Shown here: positions 1 through 13,229 of the stretch, in pieces | Layout of the letters: the number at the start of each line of letters is the position of its first letter | How positions within the stretch are numbered: the stretch's first letter is position 1 | NCBI GenBank assembly: GCA_007922225.1 | Contig: ML679959.1 | Location: 21,895,230 to 21,959,229 of the forward strand | DNA length: 64,000 nt | Direction of reading: 5' to 3' | Origin: Emydura subglobosa | Taxonomy: Eukaryota; Chordata; Testudines; Chelidae | Translations under genes and position numbers: made by a program | Notes under the pieces: model-generated | Database searches by the model: none | What the model saw: only the letters and a program-made list of their open reading frames with translations | Told to the model about the DNA's origin: nothing

Positions 1-3000
1 GATTCAAGGGCATTTAAAACCACAAGCACAAAGTTTGATTTTTCTGATTTTTTTGGATTATTCCTTCCTCCATTGGCCCACCTCAAACTGACCACATCCA
101 ACTCACTAAACACAACAGTGCCTTTGCATAGCAATCCAAATAATCTCGGCAGATGTAATAAGAAAAAAAAACAAGATTTCCAAGAAGGATAAAAGCCCGA
201 TTTCCCCCCACTCCTCCCTTCCCTGCTTTTCAGCCCTGCTTTTCTCTATTCCTATGCCTCATTTTTACTTTCTATCCATTTTCTTAGCAAATCGAGATGC
301 CTCAGGTTAGCTGAGGGTTTTCAGAGTTTTCTTTACCAAGAGCTCCTTCTGCATTGCTGTCTCCCAGTAACCTCAGACAGCACCTCCAGCTGGTATCTCT
401 CTGCACATTTCCATTACATCAGGTTACCAGGCATAGTCCCACTCCCACCCCCTTGAGACCTGGCCAGGACTACTACATCGATTCTCTCTTCTACCTACTT
501 ATTGGGGAGCCCCAGGGCCCAAGCATAATTCTTTGGGGCCCAATACAAACTTGTAACACAGGCCCCTTCCCACACACATACCACAATCCCTCATCCCATA
601 CATAGAATCTCATGAGCCATGAAAAATGTTTTCCTCATGGCAATGGGGATTGCAGCCTGGGCCGGGCCCCCCAGGGCCTCTGGGCCCAAGTAAAGTGTAC
701 CCTTCCCCTCCCCCCCCATGTGGGGATCCTGGGGAGCCCCCCTGATTCTACAAAGAGTAGGACTCTTTTCACCCTTTCCTCAGTGAAATGATGGCAAGCA
801 AAATCTTCCTTTTTCTTTCTTTGGAAGGGAGAATGTGTTTCTTAGCACTAGTAGGCCATAGATTTGCATTTCCTGGCTTTCCATGGTTTTGATCATATGC
901 TGATTGTTTTAATTTATGTGATCTGTATGCCATAGGAGGTTCTCATCTGCCTCTTGATGTCATTCAGGGTAGCTCAGTAAAGAGTTACATGGAGTGAGAC
1001 CCCTCTGTGCAGGAGACTGCCTCTGCCCCTGTGCACTCTACAGACAGATGGTATCAGCTGGGCCTTTTGAATTAACTACCCCTGGATTTTAACCCTGGAG
1101 GATGCATGGCAAGACATTTTCTGTCATGGAGCATCCTAAACACATCCATGAACGTGGATTTTTGTTATTGTGTTTTATAAGTGACTGTACCTTAACATAA
1201 TTACTTTTAACACAACCCTCCATTGACAAAAGCAACACAAAGATAAATCACTAGTAGACATCTGAGACAGAATCAAGTTAACTATTTGCAATACTGATTG
1301 TTGAATTGATATTGGGTATTAGCTTTTTTTAAGATGATGCCACTTAACATCCTGCTACAATGTCTGACATCACTAAGTTATAACAAACATCAATTAAGTT
1401 TTCTATAGAGTTCCACTGTTTTACAGTCCTGATTGAATTCCACTTGCAAGGCTTATGAAACAAGCTAGCAATGCCGTAACTGGTAGCTGAGGCCCTGCAG
1501 CACTGTGCAAGAAAAATATCCCTAGTTTGTGTCTGTCTCCTGCAGGACACAGTGCAGTTACTGTTTGCCTTCTTTCATGGTCAAATAGTTCAAATCAATG
1601 GGAGGATGTTTCCTCATGCCATGTGACTAGCAAAGTATCAATGTGCATTGAAAACAGTTACTCTGCGGCACACTTCTAAAGAAGCCAGTCCTTCACAATC
1701 TCAGGGTAGCATAGATGGTCAGATGAACTGAATAAAAATATTCTTAGTATAAAGGGAAGAAATTTGTCTCCACAATGCTTGAGCATTTCAATTAAGTAAG
1801 TCATTTATGATATAAGTAGTAAATTATGTGACTGATGACCTTGACCTCACTCAAAACAAAAAACCAAGGGCCTCAGCCAGCAGTTCTCAGCTGTCATTTA
1901 ACAGGGCACTCTTACTATGACCATCTTTTACCCCCGCCCAATATTTGTAAATGCATAAGGTAGAGAGAGAGATTCCCTGCACTGAGGTTCCCTATACACT
2001 TGCTTTCTGTTTATTCTGGGCACAACCTTGTATCTGAATCCTCCTCTAGGACTGGCAACCAGGAACTGACAACTCTGTGACCTATGAAAAATTTCTTAAT
2101 GTTTCTGTGTCAGTTTCCCTCTGAAAATCAGGGGAAATAATTCATTCACAAGGATGTTGTTAAGGAGGTTAGTTATTGTTTAAAAACAGATTGAAAGATG
2201 AAGGACTCAATTCACCCTATGCCTCAGGAACTATTCCTCTCTCCTAGGTAGGCAAGAGAATTGTCAGCTTCCATGAAGCCTTCACTTGGATCAAGTCTCC
2301 TCTTTGCCAGATTCACAGCCTGAGCCACAGCCATTACTTCTATAGTCTGTCAGACTCATGCACATTTCTGAATGTTCTTAAATATTGCAGCTTAGAAAGC
2401 AAAACATGTATTGTTTTAATAGACCAAATCCCACTTGCTTCTTGTCTTTATGTGCTTTGCAATTTATTCTCTTAGAGCCTGATCCTATGGTTCTTACACA
2501 AGGCAAAACTCCCACTGAAGCCGTAAAGCTGAAGAATCAGCACTTTACAAGTTTATTTGTTTAACAGGGTTCTCTGGGCTTACAGGAAAGAGGAGGACTA
2601 CAGGCAAACACTCCATTGCTAGGTTTCATCTTTGCAAAAAGGAAGTTTAGAGAGGAAGGAAGGCAGAAGACGGCAAAGTTGACTAAAAAAAAAACCCAAC
2701 ACCCTTTCCTGTCAAGCTGGCATTTGCGGCTGTAGACTCTTTCACAGAGGACATTGAATGAATGCATCTCCTGAAAATATAGCAAGACAAGAATTGTTAA
2801 TTTCTTTGCTGTGTTGGCATATTATCAGTAATAATTGCTGACTCTGGCAAACCAATACCAGAATGTTATATATCTGTATGGATACATTTGGGCCAACATT
2901 TGAAATGTAGGTCTCTAAAGTTAGGCACTTAGGTCTGTATTTAGGCACTAACATACCCAGTGGCCCAATATCAAAAGTTGCTGATTGCCGGCTGCTCCTA

Positions 3001-6000
3001 TTCACTTTAGCTTTGGTATCATAGTTTGAAAATGTTAGCCTTGCATTCTAGGGAATTTAATGTACTATATTTACATCTTATATAAAAATCAGATACAAGA
3101 CAGAGCAGTAGATCCAATCCAGGGGTCTTTTCTCACATGCAGAGACTCATTGACTATGATTGAAATACTTCAATAACTAAGGTTTACAGGATCTTGATCC
3201 ACAAATCGTTGGCTATGAGCCGAGAAATCAGACAGCTTTTTAAATGACTTTTTCCATCATGTCAAATCTTTGTTTCAGCTGGCATCAGATGCCATAAGTG
3301 TATACTACATTACAACTGCTATGCTAGTGTTCCAATGGAATAGGAATGATTCTAATGGTGTTCTACCACCACTGTTACCAGTATCAGCATTGATGCAGCA
3401 ATAGAAGTCATCAGTCAAAGTGTTAAGCAGCCAGAGAGAAATCAGCCAAAAACCCTCACCAGTTTGTGTACCTACATACTCTAATTTCTGATAATATCCC
3501 CTAAACAGTGAGAAAGTATTTTTTACTGAAAGTAGGATAAAGATATGTGATGCTGTGGAATTGTTGCAGTTTGTGAAGGATGTAGTCTATGTAATGGAAA
3601 AAAGATCTTTGCCTAATAGAGAATAAGGGCGTTGCTGCATTGTCTGCAGTGCTATGTGCTAGAAGATGGCAGTGTTAAGCCTTCAGGGAGATGACGCTGC
3701 AAAAACCCATCATATAATGGAATCTTTCTAAAAAATAAACCAGCTACATGGTCTAAGTGTATTTTATTTTGTAAAAATGTTTCTCTTCCCTCTCCTTTTC
3801 TTACTATCGTAGTTCTCCCTAGCCACTGAGCTGGAAAAAGCCGTCTTCCAGAGCTCCTCACCTAAACTGATACTCACCCCTGAACATGAAGGGGAGGGGG
3901 AGGAAATCCCACATTAAAACATGTGCTTTGCACCGTGACCCTCCCCACGGGTACACATTTGATCCATCTGTTTTCAGACTTAGTAAGGGAGCCCTGCACA
4001 GATTCATGTTTGGAAGGTTATATCTGCAACCATAAGGGCTAGAACTTTACATTTTAAAAAACAGAAAGGCTTGAGATCAGGAGGGAGCCACAGTTTAGGT
4101 AGGATCAGCAGCCCTGAGCAGGGTGGGAGCTGGCTACAGAGTGTCAGCAAAGGTTGTAGAACATTAGCTCATAAAGGTTTGGGCTGGAACGAAACGTCCA
4201 AAGGCACGTAAGAGAGTTATGTACCCAATATCCTTTATATATTTCAATGCAGTTTGGTTGGCTTACTCCATTTGGCTCCTTTGAAAATCCCAGCCTTGAA
4301 CATTTAGAGTGTGCAAGTTGAAACATTGTTTGTTTTATCAGATCAATTGAAGTTGGAGCAGTTTAGAGCTTTGTGCCATCTGAAACTTTTGATCACCGCA
4401 AGGCCATATCAAACCTGATGTTGCTTTAGTCTGGGCCGTTACAAAATTGAGATAGTCTTAAAACTTGAGAACGTAATACTTGAGACTCTCTCAAATCCTG
4501 GGATTTTTAAAGTTAAGATTTTTTAAAGTTCAGAATACTTATTTAATTTTCTTCAAACTTGTGTTGTGCATCTCTCATTGAGACTTAAAAATCAGAATAT
4601 TTAGGAGCCTGAGTCAGCAAAGCATTTAGGAATGTGCTCAGCATTTTCCTGAATCATGGCTTAGGATTGTATGTACTAAACCTTCTCCTATTTAAAGATG
4701 AATAACAATTTAATTATCACATACTGTACAAAGTTCTAATTTCCTAACCTCTGAATACATGATTTCACATTATTAATATTGCATCCTTTTTAGTTATTTT
4801 TGCATGGAATCACATTATATTGGCATTAACACTGAAATCATTATAATTCTATAAATCCCATAGTTATAACTTCAGAAATAAATAGTATAAAGCAGAGTAT
4901 TCTGATCATGTAGCCTAAGCAATTGGCAATACACGCACACAAAAATGTTCACGTACCATTAAGATTCTAAACTTACTCCAAAGATGAATTTGGCCCTAAT
5001 TTTTTTTCCAACTCATGCATCCTCAGACACTATTTACCATGATTGCATCCTGATGTTGTTGCGTCTGTATTTAAACCAAAAGCCCTTCTGCTCACCTCTG
5101 TCTCTTTACCTCACCATTCTATCAGTGATTTAAACAGACATTTAATTTTTCTATTCGGTTTGCTGCTATTTTTAGCAGCTAATAATTAACACCATAGGGA
5201 GCATGATGTCACTGCACTTTGTGGTTATGTAGCTCTAGAAAGTCAGAACCAGACAGAAGCAGATGTCACCATAGTGGGGTTGCTCATTATCACAGTCTTA
5301 GGGAGCAACACTGCTACAGAGGAGTTCAAAAGACTGAATTAGAGGATAATCTATAAGATACTAAATAAATCACAAGAATTTCTCTTTATCTATCTGCAGC
5401 CAAGTTTTGAAAAATTATAACTGGCCATTCAGGCTGCTGAATGCTGCTTATAGTATTAAAAACAATAAGGCTAATAGCCCTTTTGGCTATTCAGTGTCTT
5501 ATGTGAAATGGGTTTGGTCATCTCTGTTGAATTCCCTTTGGATAAATATCCACATCACAAAATAAACCCACCACCACAACTGGCCTCACTTAATATCTTT
5601 GTTGGCAGTCTCAGCAGGGTCCAAGGTCTGAAGCTGACTTGTCCTCACACAGTCACAGAAACAGGGTTCCTTCAGGGCCTGGTCTAAGCATTTGTGCAGG
5701 GGACAAGAGGCAGCGTCTGTGGAAGCTTGCTCTGCTGTTACTTGTGCGCCTGGCAGCACAGCTGTGTGGATAGAAGACCGCAATCTCCAGAGCTGTCAAT
5801 CTGAAACACTAATGCTAAACTGAAACTAAACCTATTAGTATTATCGAGTTATTGATTCCCCAAAAATTTGGGCACAAATTAATTTGGAAAGGCAGATCGG
5901 GTTTGTTTGGTTTTTAAAAACAACAAAAAACCTGGAGTACAGCAGATTCCTCCTAAGAGGGCAGTCTGATTAATTTATGGGTCATCCCTCATTAAGGTAA

Positions 6001-6950
6001 CGTTTAAGAATGTAGTTTGTCTGCATGTAGCATCACTTATTGCTTGCTTTGCAACTTTTCAATTCCACTGACCATCACAATCTCCTCAAAACCCTTAAAG
6101 CTTGCCATAGCTGCCACCCTTAATTTTCTTCACATCCTGGCATTCCTCATAGCCTTGAAAGTCTCTTCTCACTTTTAAGTGAAAAAAAAAAATAAAGCTT
6201 ACAAACACAGTTCTGTAATGAACTGAATGATCTGGCTTGTGCATCATTTCCCTCTAATAGACAGAATCAGAACTGTTCAACTGTATCATCACCCCTGAAT
6301 GGCGAACAGCTAATGGATATTTGCTTTTAGCTTGTTTTAAGGATTTTTGAGCAACAAGATCCAAGTTCTATCTCCACTGCTGCTGTGCAGTTCCCAGTGA
6401 TCATGATATGGAAGCTAATGACAACTGTGGCGTTCCAGTTGGCCACATCCTATCTCACACACATGTAGGTTTTGGTGACTTGCCCCCACTTTCATAAAAC
6501 CTTGGAGGAAACTCAGTGGCCCACACTTTAAATTTCCTTGGCCTGTCATTCCTTGTCTGCCCTGCTTTTCTTTGGTGTAGCCTTCTGTAGAATGGCTCCC
6601 CCTCTCTTTGATAGTCAATTTCTCTCTTTGTTGCCTTTCTCCAAGGGCAGCTGCTTCTGTTGCACTGCTCATCTAATTACATCTTTGTCCATCATATTCT
6701 CAGTATGTGGCCATCAACTCCACATTTTAAAATATTTTGTTTCTCAGCTGCTGCCTTGAGAGTTCAGCTTTTACCCTCTCATGGCAGTGGTGGCATCACA
6801 TCTCTTTCCAGGGCTAGTATTCCCCACCTGCAGTCACTCCAGCACAGTGGTGATTTCTCTGCTAGTAACTCAGGCTTCCAGCTGGGTCACTTTCTGAAAT
6901 TCACCTCTTTCAAGTCACAACTGTCCATACCAAAAAGTCCCAAAACAGTC
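1..6950. other. Intergenic, no gene recognised
   Basis: No splice-bounded conserved exon seen on either strand. Scattered, old-looking fragments only: a palindrome-type repeat near 2880-3000 (taggcacttaggtctgtatt), another at about 2465-2545, and a related piece near 4590-4680. 480-740 is rich in ggggccc blocks. Remaining sequence is AT-rich and unassigned. Confidence 0.6.
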
Positions 6951-6959
6951 TTAATATAA

Positions 6960-7355
6960 AAGATCTTTTTGCCCTCTCTGGAGCTGTTCCTTGGTCTGTA
7001 ACCCTTAATACTGGAGTCAGTAAGGAAACCCATTTCCACAGAGGTTTCCAAGTTCAAGCCCAGGTCACTGACAAACAGCTGGGTCTGCCTCCTTTACCTA
7101 TGCTGCAGTTTTTCCTAGGACACTTCCTACACCTCAAGGCTTCATGTTTCTAGGTCTCCCTGGGGAGCTTTCCTCTGAGTTTCCTGTTCTGATTCTTCTT
7201 TCTGCTTCCTCCCCCAGCTGTGCTCTATCAGGATTGAAACCTGGCTCCTTTTATACAGGAATCACCTGATTCTTCTCAGGTGGGGCCCACCATTTAATCA
7301 GGGTTAGCTTAGCCCAGGGCTCGTTAGACCACAGGACAGGCCACTCTGTTACATT
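6960..7355 (-). repeat. Possible LTR, minus strand
   Basis: On the - strand the block starts TGTAACAGAGTGGCCTGTCC, contains a TATA-type box CTGTATAAAAGGAGCC (about 7241-7256) and purine-rich downstream sequence. A small palindrome, cacctgattcttctcaggtg, lies upstream of the TATA box. The layout resembles a retroelement LTR with promoter, perhaps of a Gypsy-type element. No second LTR, primer site or pol sequence was found, so this is tentative. Confidence 0.3.
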
Positions 7356-8162
7356 GGCCATAAACTTCGACCGTGCTTACACCAATCTGATCTTTGTGCC
7401 TGGCAAAGAGCCTTTTCATCTGTGTTCTCCATTATGGGAATTGCTGTATGTTTAATAATCAACCTCTTCCAGTTATCACTGGAACAGCCCCTTTGTTATA
7501 TTATTCAATATGACATTCAGGTACCAGAACTCTTCAGTTAATTGGTTACCTCATAAAGTCAATGGAAAGACTGCCATTGATGTCACTAGGAATTGTATCA
7601 GATCGATAGCCTCCCAGAGTAATAGTCATTAGTACTTCTGCAGGGATGGACTTGAGCTGCAAAGTTGAGGTCCAGATCTGAACTCTTCCAATGCTTGGAG
7701 ATTTGCAGAGCGGGGATTTTGATTTGGACTCATTTCTAGTCTAAAGGTTGAATAGATTCAGTGAAACACAATACAACCTCACGTCTTCTATGATGTTCAA
7801 ACCGTTTGTAGGGATCTGTTGCCTCAGCTACTCTTGATAAATGATAATGCAAACCAAATGTAAAGGAAAACTCATTTTATAAGGAAAATATGGAGAATAT
7901 TGCACTTACAGAGTTGTGAATTTGGGGGAAAACATGATTTAGTATGGCCTTAAAACATCATTTTAATTTAAGAGGAAAAATGATCTCCATGATATTCCCC
8001 CAGATGATCATATTTGGTACAGGAAGAAAGAAAAATAGGAGGTGAAGAGGGAAGGAAGGAGAAGGTAATTGAATACAGAGCCTTACAAACTCTAGGTGAT
8101 TGGTCCAAATCTAGTTCAGCTGGTAAGTGAGGAAGTCACTGCCCCATGATGGCATCTGAAAT

Positions 8163-8345
8163 AAGATAAAACAATAAGAGTCCTGTGGCACCTTAAGCTT
8201 TTGTGGGCAGAAACCCACTTCAGATCTGACGAAGTGGGTTTCTGCCCACGAAAATTTATGCCCAAATACATTTGTTAGTCTTTAAGGTGCCACAGGGCTC
8301 TCGATGTTTTGCTAAAAACAGACTAACACAGCTACCCCTCTGAAA
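8163..8345. repeat. Palindromic interspersed element with GTGGGTTTCTGCCCAC hairpin
   Basis: Contains the inverted pair agagtcctgtggcaccttaa / ttaaggtgccacagggctct, and inside it gcagaaacccacttcagatc / gacgaagtgggtttctgccc. Ends agactaacacagctacccct ctgaaa. This sequence type is frequent in turtle and other reptile DNA. It looks non-autonomous and has no coding potential. A diverged half copy is at 55325-55440. Confidence 0.7.
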
Positions 8346-8349
8346 TAAG

Positions 8350-10515
8350 ATAGCGGACCTTGAATCCAGTTCCTGTGTGTCTCCATCACATACAGAAACA
8401 AAAGCTATCACAACTGGCACTAACTGTCATCCCTGCTAGCAGACTCAGGGAAGCTAAGGATTGAATAGAAAGAGAAGCTGAGCTACTTGCTCACCCACAA
8501 AAATGGTTCTGGCCCCCCTTAAGTCAATGGGAAATTTGCCATTGACTTCAGTGAGGCCAAAATTTCACCTACGATCCTTGGCATAGTTGAGGCAGTGTGG
8601 GGAAGGGTGTACCATGGCTCTCTGTAATGCTCCTGAACTACGGTAGATAAACAGAGGCTTTCAGTCTCCAGCGTGTCAATCTGGCACTTTTCATATGCAC
8701 TGAGATCGTTTTTTAAATAATAAAGAAAGTATATATGATTGTAGGTATGCTTAGGTTTCTGCCAATAATGGAGTATAATGATTCAGATATACTTAAGTGT
8801 ATGCACCCATGCTTACAATGTAATACATACAATGTTACCGATAAAGCTATATGAAAATTGTGATAGATAGCTAGATTCCATTGTAAATTATCTTCTCTAC
8901 ATAATTAATAGAAATGTGCCAAAGGCATAAAATAGCCATACATTGACAATCTACTCTATCTATCTTCATTTACTTTTATATAAAGTTATTGCCTTGAGGA
9001 CCTGGAAACATGCACAAATGACTGAGCTGAACTATTCATGGGGGAAGAGGTTAGTTCTTATGAAATCTGTATTTTCAGTTCACATGAGACGCTGCATTTA
9101 GTTCATTCTAAATTTTCTGAAAGTAAACTCCCCAGGCAATAACCTACAGAGGGTTGTTATGTATCTTCTTAGTATCTCAAGGCTTAAAATTGTGCACGAT
9201 CCCTCTAAGCCCAATTTCAAGATGAAAAGGTTCCTTTCAAGTATCAAAGGTGATGTCCCCTAGAGAGTCATGCTGTGCTTCTCTTGCCCTCTCCTTTGAG
9301 AAGCTATATCAGGAAACCTCCTGTTACCAGTCACATGAAAAATAACAAATACTTCCCAAAGTTGAACTGACGTCAAAGAGCAAATTTGAAAGGGTCTGTA
9401 TAGCGTCTCTGAAAGGCTTGCTATAAGCCACGATGCAGGAGCACCCACATCAGACAAAAACAGAGGAATGACACTAAAAATAAAGGGAAGAACACAGCAG
9501 TAGGCCTACGGATGTGGAAGCATGCTGCTTACCAAGGATTTTGCTTAGAGAACATGTCTGGAATTATTATAACCTATGCCCTCTTCACAGTCAACAAGAG
9601 CATCAAAACAGAGCTGAAAGGACATGAATAAAATACAAATTAAATGCTCAACAATGGTGTATTTATTAGAATTTGTATACATTTTTGGCACAAAAGGAGA
9701 ATTTAGCACCAATATAGATGTTTTTAAAAAGAGGATTAATTCATTGTTCATGGGAGACTGAAGTCCTTGATCCACAAAAGACGCGCACACACGCAATATC
9801 AGGGCATCCATCCTTCCATCAGCTGAACTGCCAGTGTGCTGAGAGAGTACAGCTGAGAGTACAGCATGTGTGTGTAGGGGAAAGCTGTGAATATTTATTT
9901 GAAGTTAAAAAAAAATTAATTCAACTACCCTTTCCCAATCACTTTCTGCAAATGTTTGAGTGGTCCAGAGGGCCTAACAATTCCTTTATTTATGTATTTA
10001 AATAACTTTTTGTTATTTGTTTCTATCTCCTTCGAGAATTGCTCTTCAAATTCCATCTGAGCCCCCTCTGATTCTCATCATATATTTTTCCTGTTCTAAC
10101 ATCATTTAGGTTCCTTTCTTTTGACTTCACTAGGATTGAATTGCATTCTGAAAGGATGCCTGTTTGGCTTGAATAACCTCGAGTCTTTCCATTTAACGAT
10201 TCTGATTTTTGTCTTACTTTCCAGCTTCTTCTCCTGGTCAAGGTTATACATACCTACCATGATTCAGTTATGCCTTGCTTAAGTTGCCTCCATGCTGAGT
10301 CCAAGGATTTAAATTTCCTCATTTTTTACTTTAGGGTCATTTTTAGTAGCTCCTTTATTTAAAAAAAATAATTTAAAATTATTTGCTCTGCTCTACTCAA
10401 CACACAGGAGTGAGAAGATAGTCCTGCCTACAAGCCCATATAGTCCTTGGTCTCTCTACTGAGGCTAAATCAAGGTTGCCAGTGAAACAGCATCTGCTTA
10501 CACCAGAGCTTAATT
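8350..10515. other. Intergenic, unassigned
   Basis: AT-rich unique-looking DNA with one short palindromic unit at about 8518-8560 (aagtcaatgggaaatttgcc attgactt) and a 12-bp tandem duplication (gagagtacagct/a) near 9845. No exon recognised. Confidence 0.6.
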
Positions 10516-10517
10516 TG

Positions 10518-10745
10518 AACCAAAGAAGTAAATGAGACCTAATATGTCATCTAGTCCATCCTCCTGCCAATGCAGGATTATTTCTTATAGTATATTACGT
10601 CCTTTGTCCTATCTAGTAAATGTCCCAAGCAATTGGTCTTCCATTATTTCTTGAGAGATTAAATCAGTCTAACAGATCTCTGCATCAGGAGGCTTTTTCC
10701 TGATAGTCAACCTAAATTTCCCTTTTAAAAATGTCATTCCATTGT
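10518..10745 (-). mobile_element. CR1 LINE 3' fragment
   Basis: The plus strand shows gtcatctagtccatcctcct, ccaatgcaggatt, ttcctgatagtcaacctaaa: the reverse complement of a CR1 3' region, diverged. Confidence 0.65.
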
Positions 10746-11170
10746 TCCTAATTATATTTTTGGATGATAAAATAAGAGTCCTGTGACTGGGCCACAGATC
10801 TGGCATTAATTCTAGCATGAAGCCAACCTGAGCTGCACTGGGTCAGTTGCAGATCAGGCTGTCTGTTGTTTTTTTTTCTGCTACAGTAGTTAGACTATCA
10901 CCCTGATTTTAAATTTTGCATATAGCAGGACCAGCTCACATTTATTTGCCTACTGACACTATGGGCTAAATTTGGTCACATATCTGCTGAATCACTCCCT
11001 AGAAGGAGGACCATTCTTAATATTCTTACTTGACTACTGCAAACATGGATAAAATTATGAAGACCAGAGTTGAAAGTTACCAGAAAGGCCGTAAAGGCAG
11101 TAATGCTGTCTTTTGCATCATGAAATGAACTAATGCTATTGCCTCTCTCTCTCCCCATTTTGGCCAAAGA

Positions 11171-11390
11171 GAAGGTTATTCATCTTGTGCAATAACTGAG
11201 GTTCTTCAAGATGGCTGTCTCTGTGGGTGCTCAGCTTTAGCTGTCCGTGTGCCCTGTGCCTATAATCAGAGATTTATGTTATCAGTGCCTGGTTGGGTTG
11301 CAATGTGTTGTCACCACCTTGCACCACTTCAAGCAGTTACATAGCGCTGTGTGACCAACTCTCCCTCTCTTCCGTCTGTACTGCAGAGCA
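11171..11390 (+). repeat. DIRS inverted terminal repeat, left copy
   Basis: Starts gaaggttattcatcttgtgc, then contains the blocks GTGGGTGCTC, CCTGTGCCTATAATCAGAGA, GGTTGGGTTGCA and TGTGACCAACT. The same blocks occur in the same order in the reverse complement of 14255-14471. It is followed by an (AT)n run at 11395-11435. Confidence 0.8.
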
Positions 11391-11394
11391 TAAT

Positions 11395-11435
11395 TTATAT
11401 ATATATATATATATATGATATATATATATATATAT
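11395..11435. repeat. (AT)n microsatellite
   Basis: About 40 bp of alternating AT with one interruption (gat at 11417-11419), between the DIRS terminal repeat and its internal complementary region. Confidence 0.9.
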
Positions 11436-11485
11436 GAAGTAGAGGGGAGAAGGAAGGGGAGTGGAGCACACACAGGAACAAACAT

Positions 11486-11567
11486 CTCGAAGAACCTCAG
11501 TTACTGCACAAAGTGAGTAACCTTCTCTTCTTCTTCGAGGAGTGTCCCTGTGGGTGCTCCACTTTAG
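11486..11567. repeat. DIRS internal complementary region
   Basis: Two abutting pieces. 11486-11525 (tcgaagaacctcagttactg and on to gtaaccttc) is the reverse complement of the element's extreme left edge (11171-11208). 11530-11567 (gaggagtgtccctgtgggtg) matches the reverse complement of the extreme right edge (14429-14468). A junction sequence complementary to both termini, located just inside one terminal repeat next to the recombinase, is the signature of DIRS1-type elements, where it is thought to template closure of a circular intermediate. Confidence 0.8.
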
Positions 11568-11569
11568 AT

Positions 11570-12650
11570 GACTGTTGAGCAGTGCCCTTCAGTGGAAGGA
11601 AGGGGCTTCAGATTTGTGCTTGTGACGGTTGATAGAATGATGAGTCCGAATAGGGCATCTGAAGATGATTGTTGTTCTATAGCATAGTACTTTGTGAAGG
11701 TGTGGGCAGATGCCCAAGTGGTTGCATTGCAAATGTCCGTAATGGGTACATTGTTGAGGAAGGCGATAGATGTTGAAAGTGCTCTTGTAGAGTGTGTGCG
11801 TGTCCCCACTGGGGCCTGTAACTGATGTTTCTGATAACAAAAGTGAATGTATCCTGATATCCATTTGGATAGTCTCTGTTTCGAGATAGCATCCCCTTTT
11901 GATCATTCTGTTATAGGAACAACCAGTCTCAGTGATTTTCTAAAGGTTTTTGTTCTGTATATGTAGAAGGCTAATGCTCTTAGGACATCCAAGTTGTAGA
12001 ATACTGTTTCTCTTTTGTCCGCGTGCGGCTTTGGAAAAAACACAAGTAAGTGGATGAGTTTGTTTAAATGAAATGGGAAGGGAACCTTGGGTAGGAATTT
12101 AGGATGTGATCTTAGAGTAATCTTATCCTTAAAGAAAGTTGTGTATGGAGGGTGAGCCATTAAGGAACCTAATTCTCCTACGCGTCTACCAGATGTGATG
12201 GCAATCAGGAAGGCCACCTTCATGGAAAGATGAAGTTAAGAGCAAGTGGCAAGTAGTTCAAACAAGGTTTCTGTGAGTCTGCGTATGACCAAGTTGAGGT
12301 CCACGTTGGAACTGGAGTCCTTATCTCAGAGTAGGTATTTGTAATGCCCTTGAGAAATCGTTTAATTGTTGGATGGGAAAATATGGTGGCCCTGTCCACC
12401 TTATCATGGAAAGCTGTGATAGCTGCCAGGTGCACTTTGACAGAACTTGTAGACAGCTCCTGTTTTTTTATTACAATATGTAATCCAGTACTCTTGGTAA
12501 AGGAGAGGAAGTTGGTAAAAGCTGTTTGTTCTGGCACCATGTGCAGAATCTTTTCCATTTATGGATGTATGTCTTCCTTGTATTTGGTTTTCTCCTGTTT
12601 AATAAGATATCATTTATCTCCTCCCAGCAGGTTATTTTGCTTTCTCTGAG
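11570..12650 (-). pseudogene. DIRS tyrosine recombinase remnant
   Basis: Integrase/recombinase of the lambda family that inserts circular DIRS DNA. The N-terminal SAM-like part reads TRKTYIHKWKRFCTWC and SSVKVHLAAITAFHD. The box I arginine lies in AITSGRRVGELGSL (about 12182-12187). HSTR, the HxxR motif, lies near 11783-11794. The nucleophile region WASAHTFTKYY has its tyrosines at about 11684-11689. The domain is split over at least three segments (about 12914-12471, 12558-12220, 12223-11903 and 11809-11564) by frameshifts and stops, so it should be inactive. Catalytic assignments rest on motif spacing, not on an alignment. Confidence 0.75.
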
Positions 12651-13190
12651 CCATGAAGTAACCATACCCTGAGGTGCAGGATCATCAGTTTGGGGTGATG
12701 GATGTGTCCCGCATACTGGAAAAGGAGGTGAGGTCTTTGAGGAAGACCTTGAAGTGGGCACACTGACATTTGTGAGGGGTATGGAAACCAAATTTGTCTG
12801 TGCCATGCAGGTGCTATTAAGATAATTTGTCTGGATTTGTCCCTCCTGATCTTGTGAATGACTTGGGCTAGGAGAAGTATAGGTGGAAAAGCGTATATTA
12901 AGGGTGTGTCCCACTTGATGAGAATAGCATCACCAAGGGAGCTGGGACCCAGTCCTGCTCTGGAGCAAAATTGTGGGCACTTGGTGTTTTGTGCTGTTGC
13001 AAACAGGTCTATGGTAGGAAACCCCTATTGTGTAGATATCATATGAAGGGCTCCAGGGTCCATTTCCCATTCATGGTCCTGTGAAAAGTCTCTGCTTAGT
13101 GCATCCACTGTTGTGTTCTGATATCCTGAAGGTATGATGCTGATATGTTGATGTTGTGACCAATGTACCAATTCCAGAATAGCATGCATA
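12650..13190 (-). pseudogene. DIRS pol remnant, region between RNase H and recombinase
   Basis: Minus-strand reading gives VDALSRDFSQDHEWEM, then PTIDLFATAQNTKCPQFCSR, then GDAILIKWDTPLIYAFPP. These are typical of the segment that follows RNase H in DIRS polyproteins. A stop follows HMISTQ, and frames shift further on. The upstream reverse transcriptase and RNase H core are absent, and the gag remnant joins this segment near 13200-13240, so a large internal deletion is inferred. Confidence 0.65.
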
Positions 13191-13229
13191 GGGAATCCGT
13201 GATTTCTGTGACTACCGTGATAAAATCTT

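Noticed and set aside
12471..12914. 147-codon - strand frame as an independent host gene
   Set aside because: It is part of the decayed DIRS element and changes frame relative to the conserved recombinase blocks.
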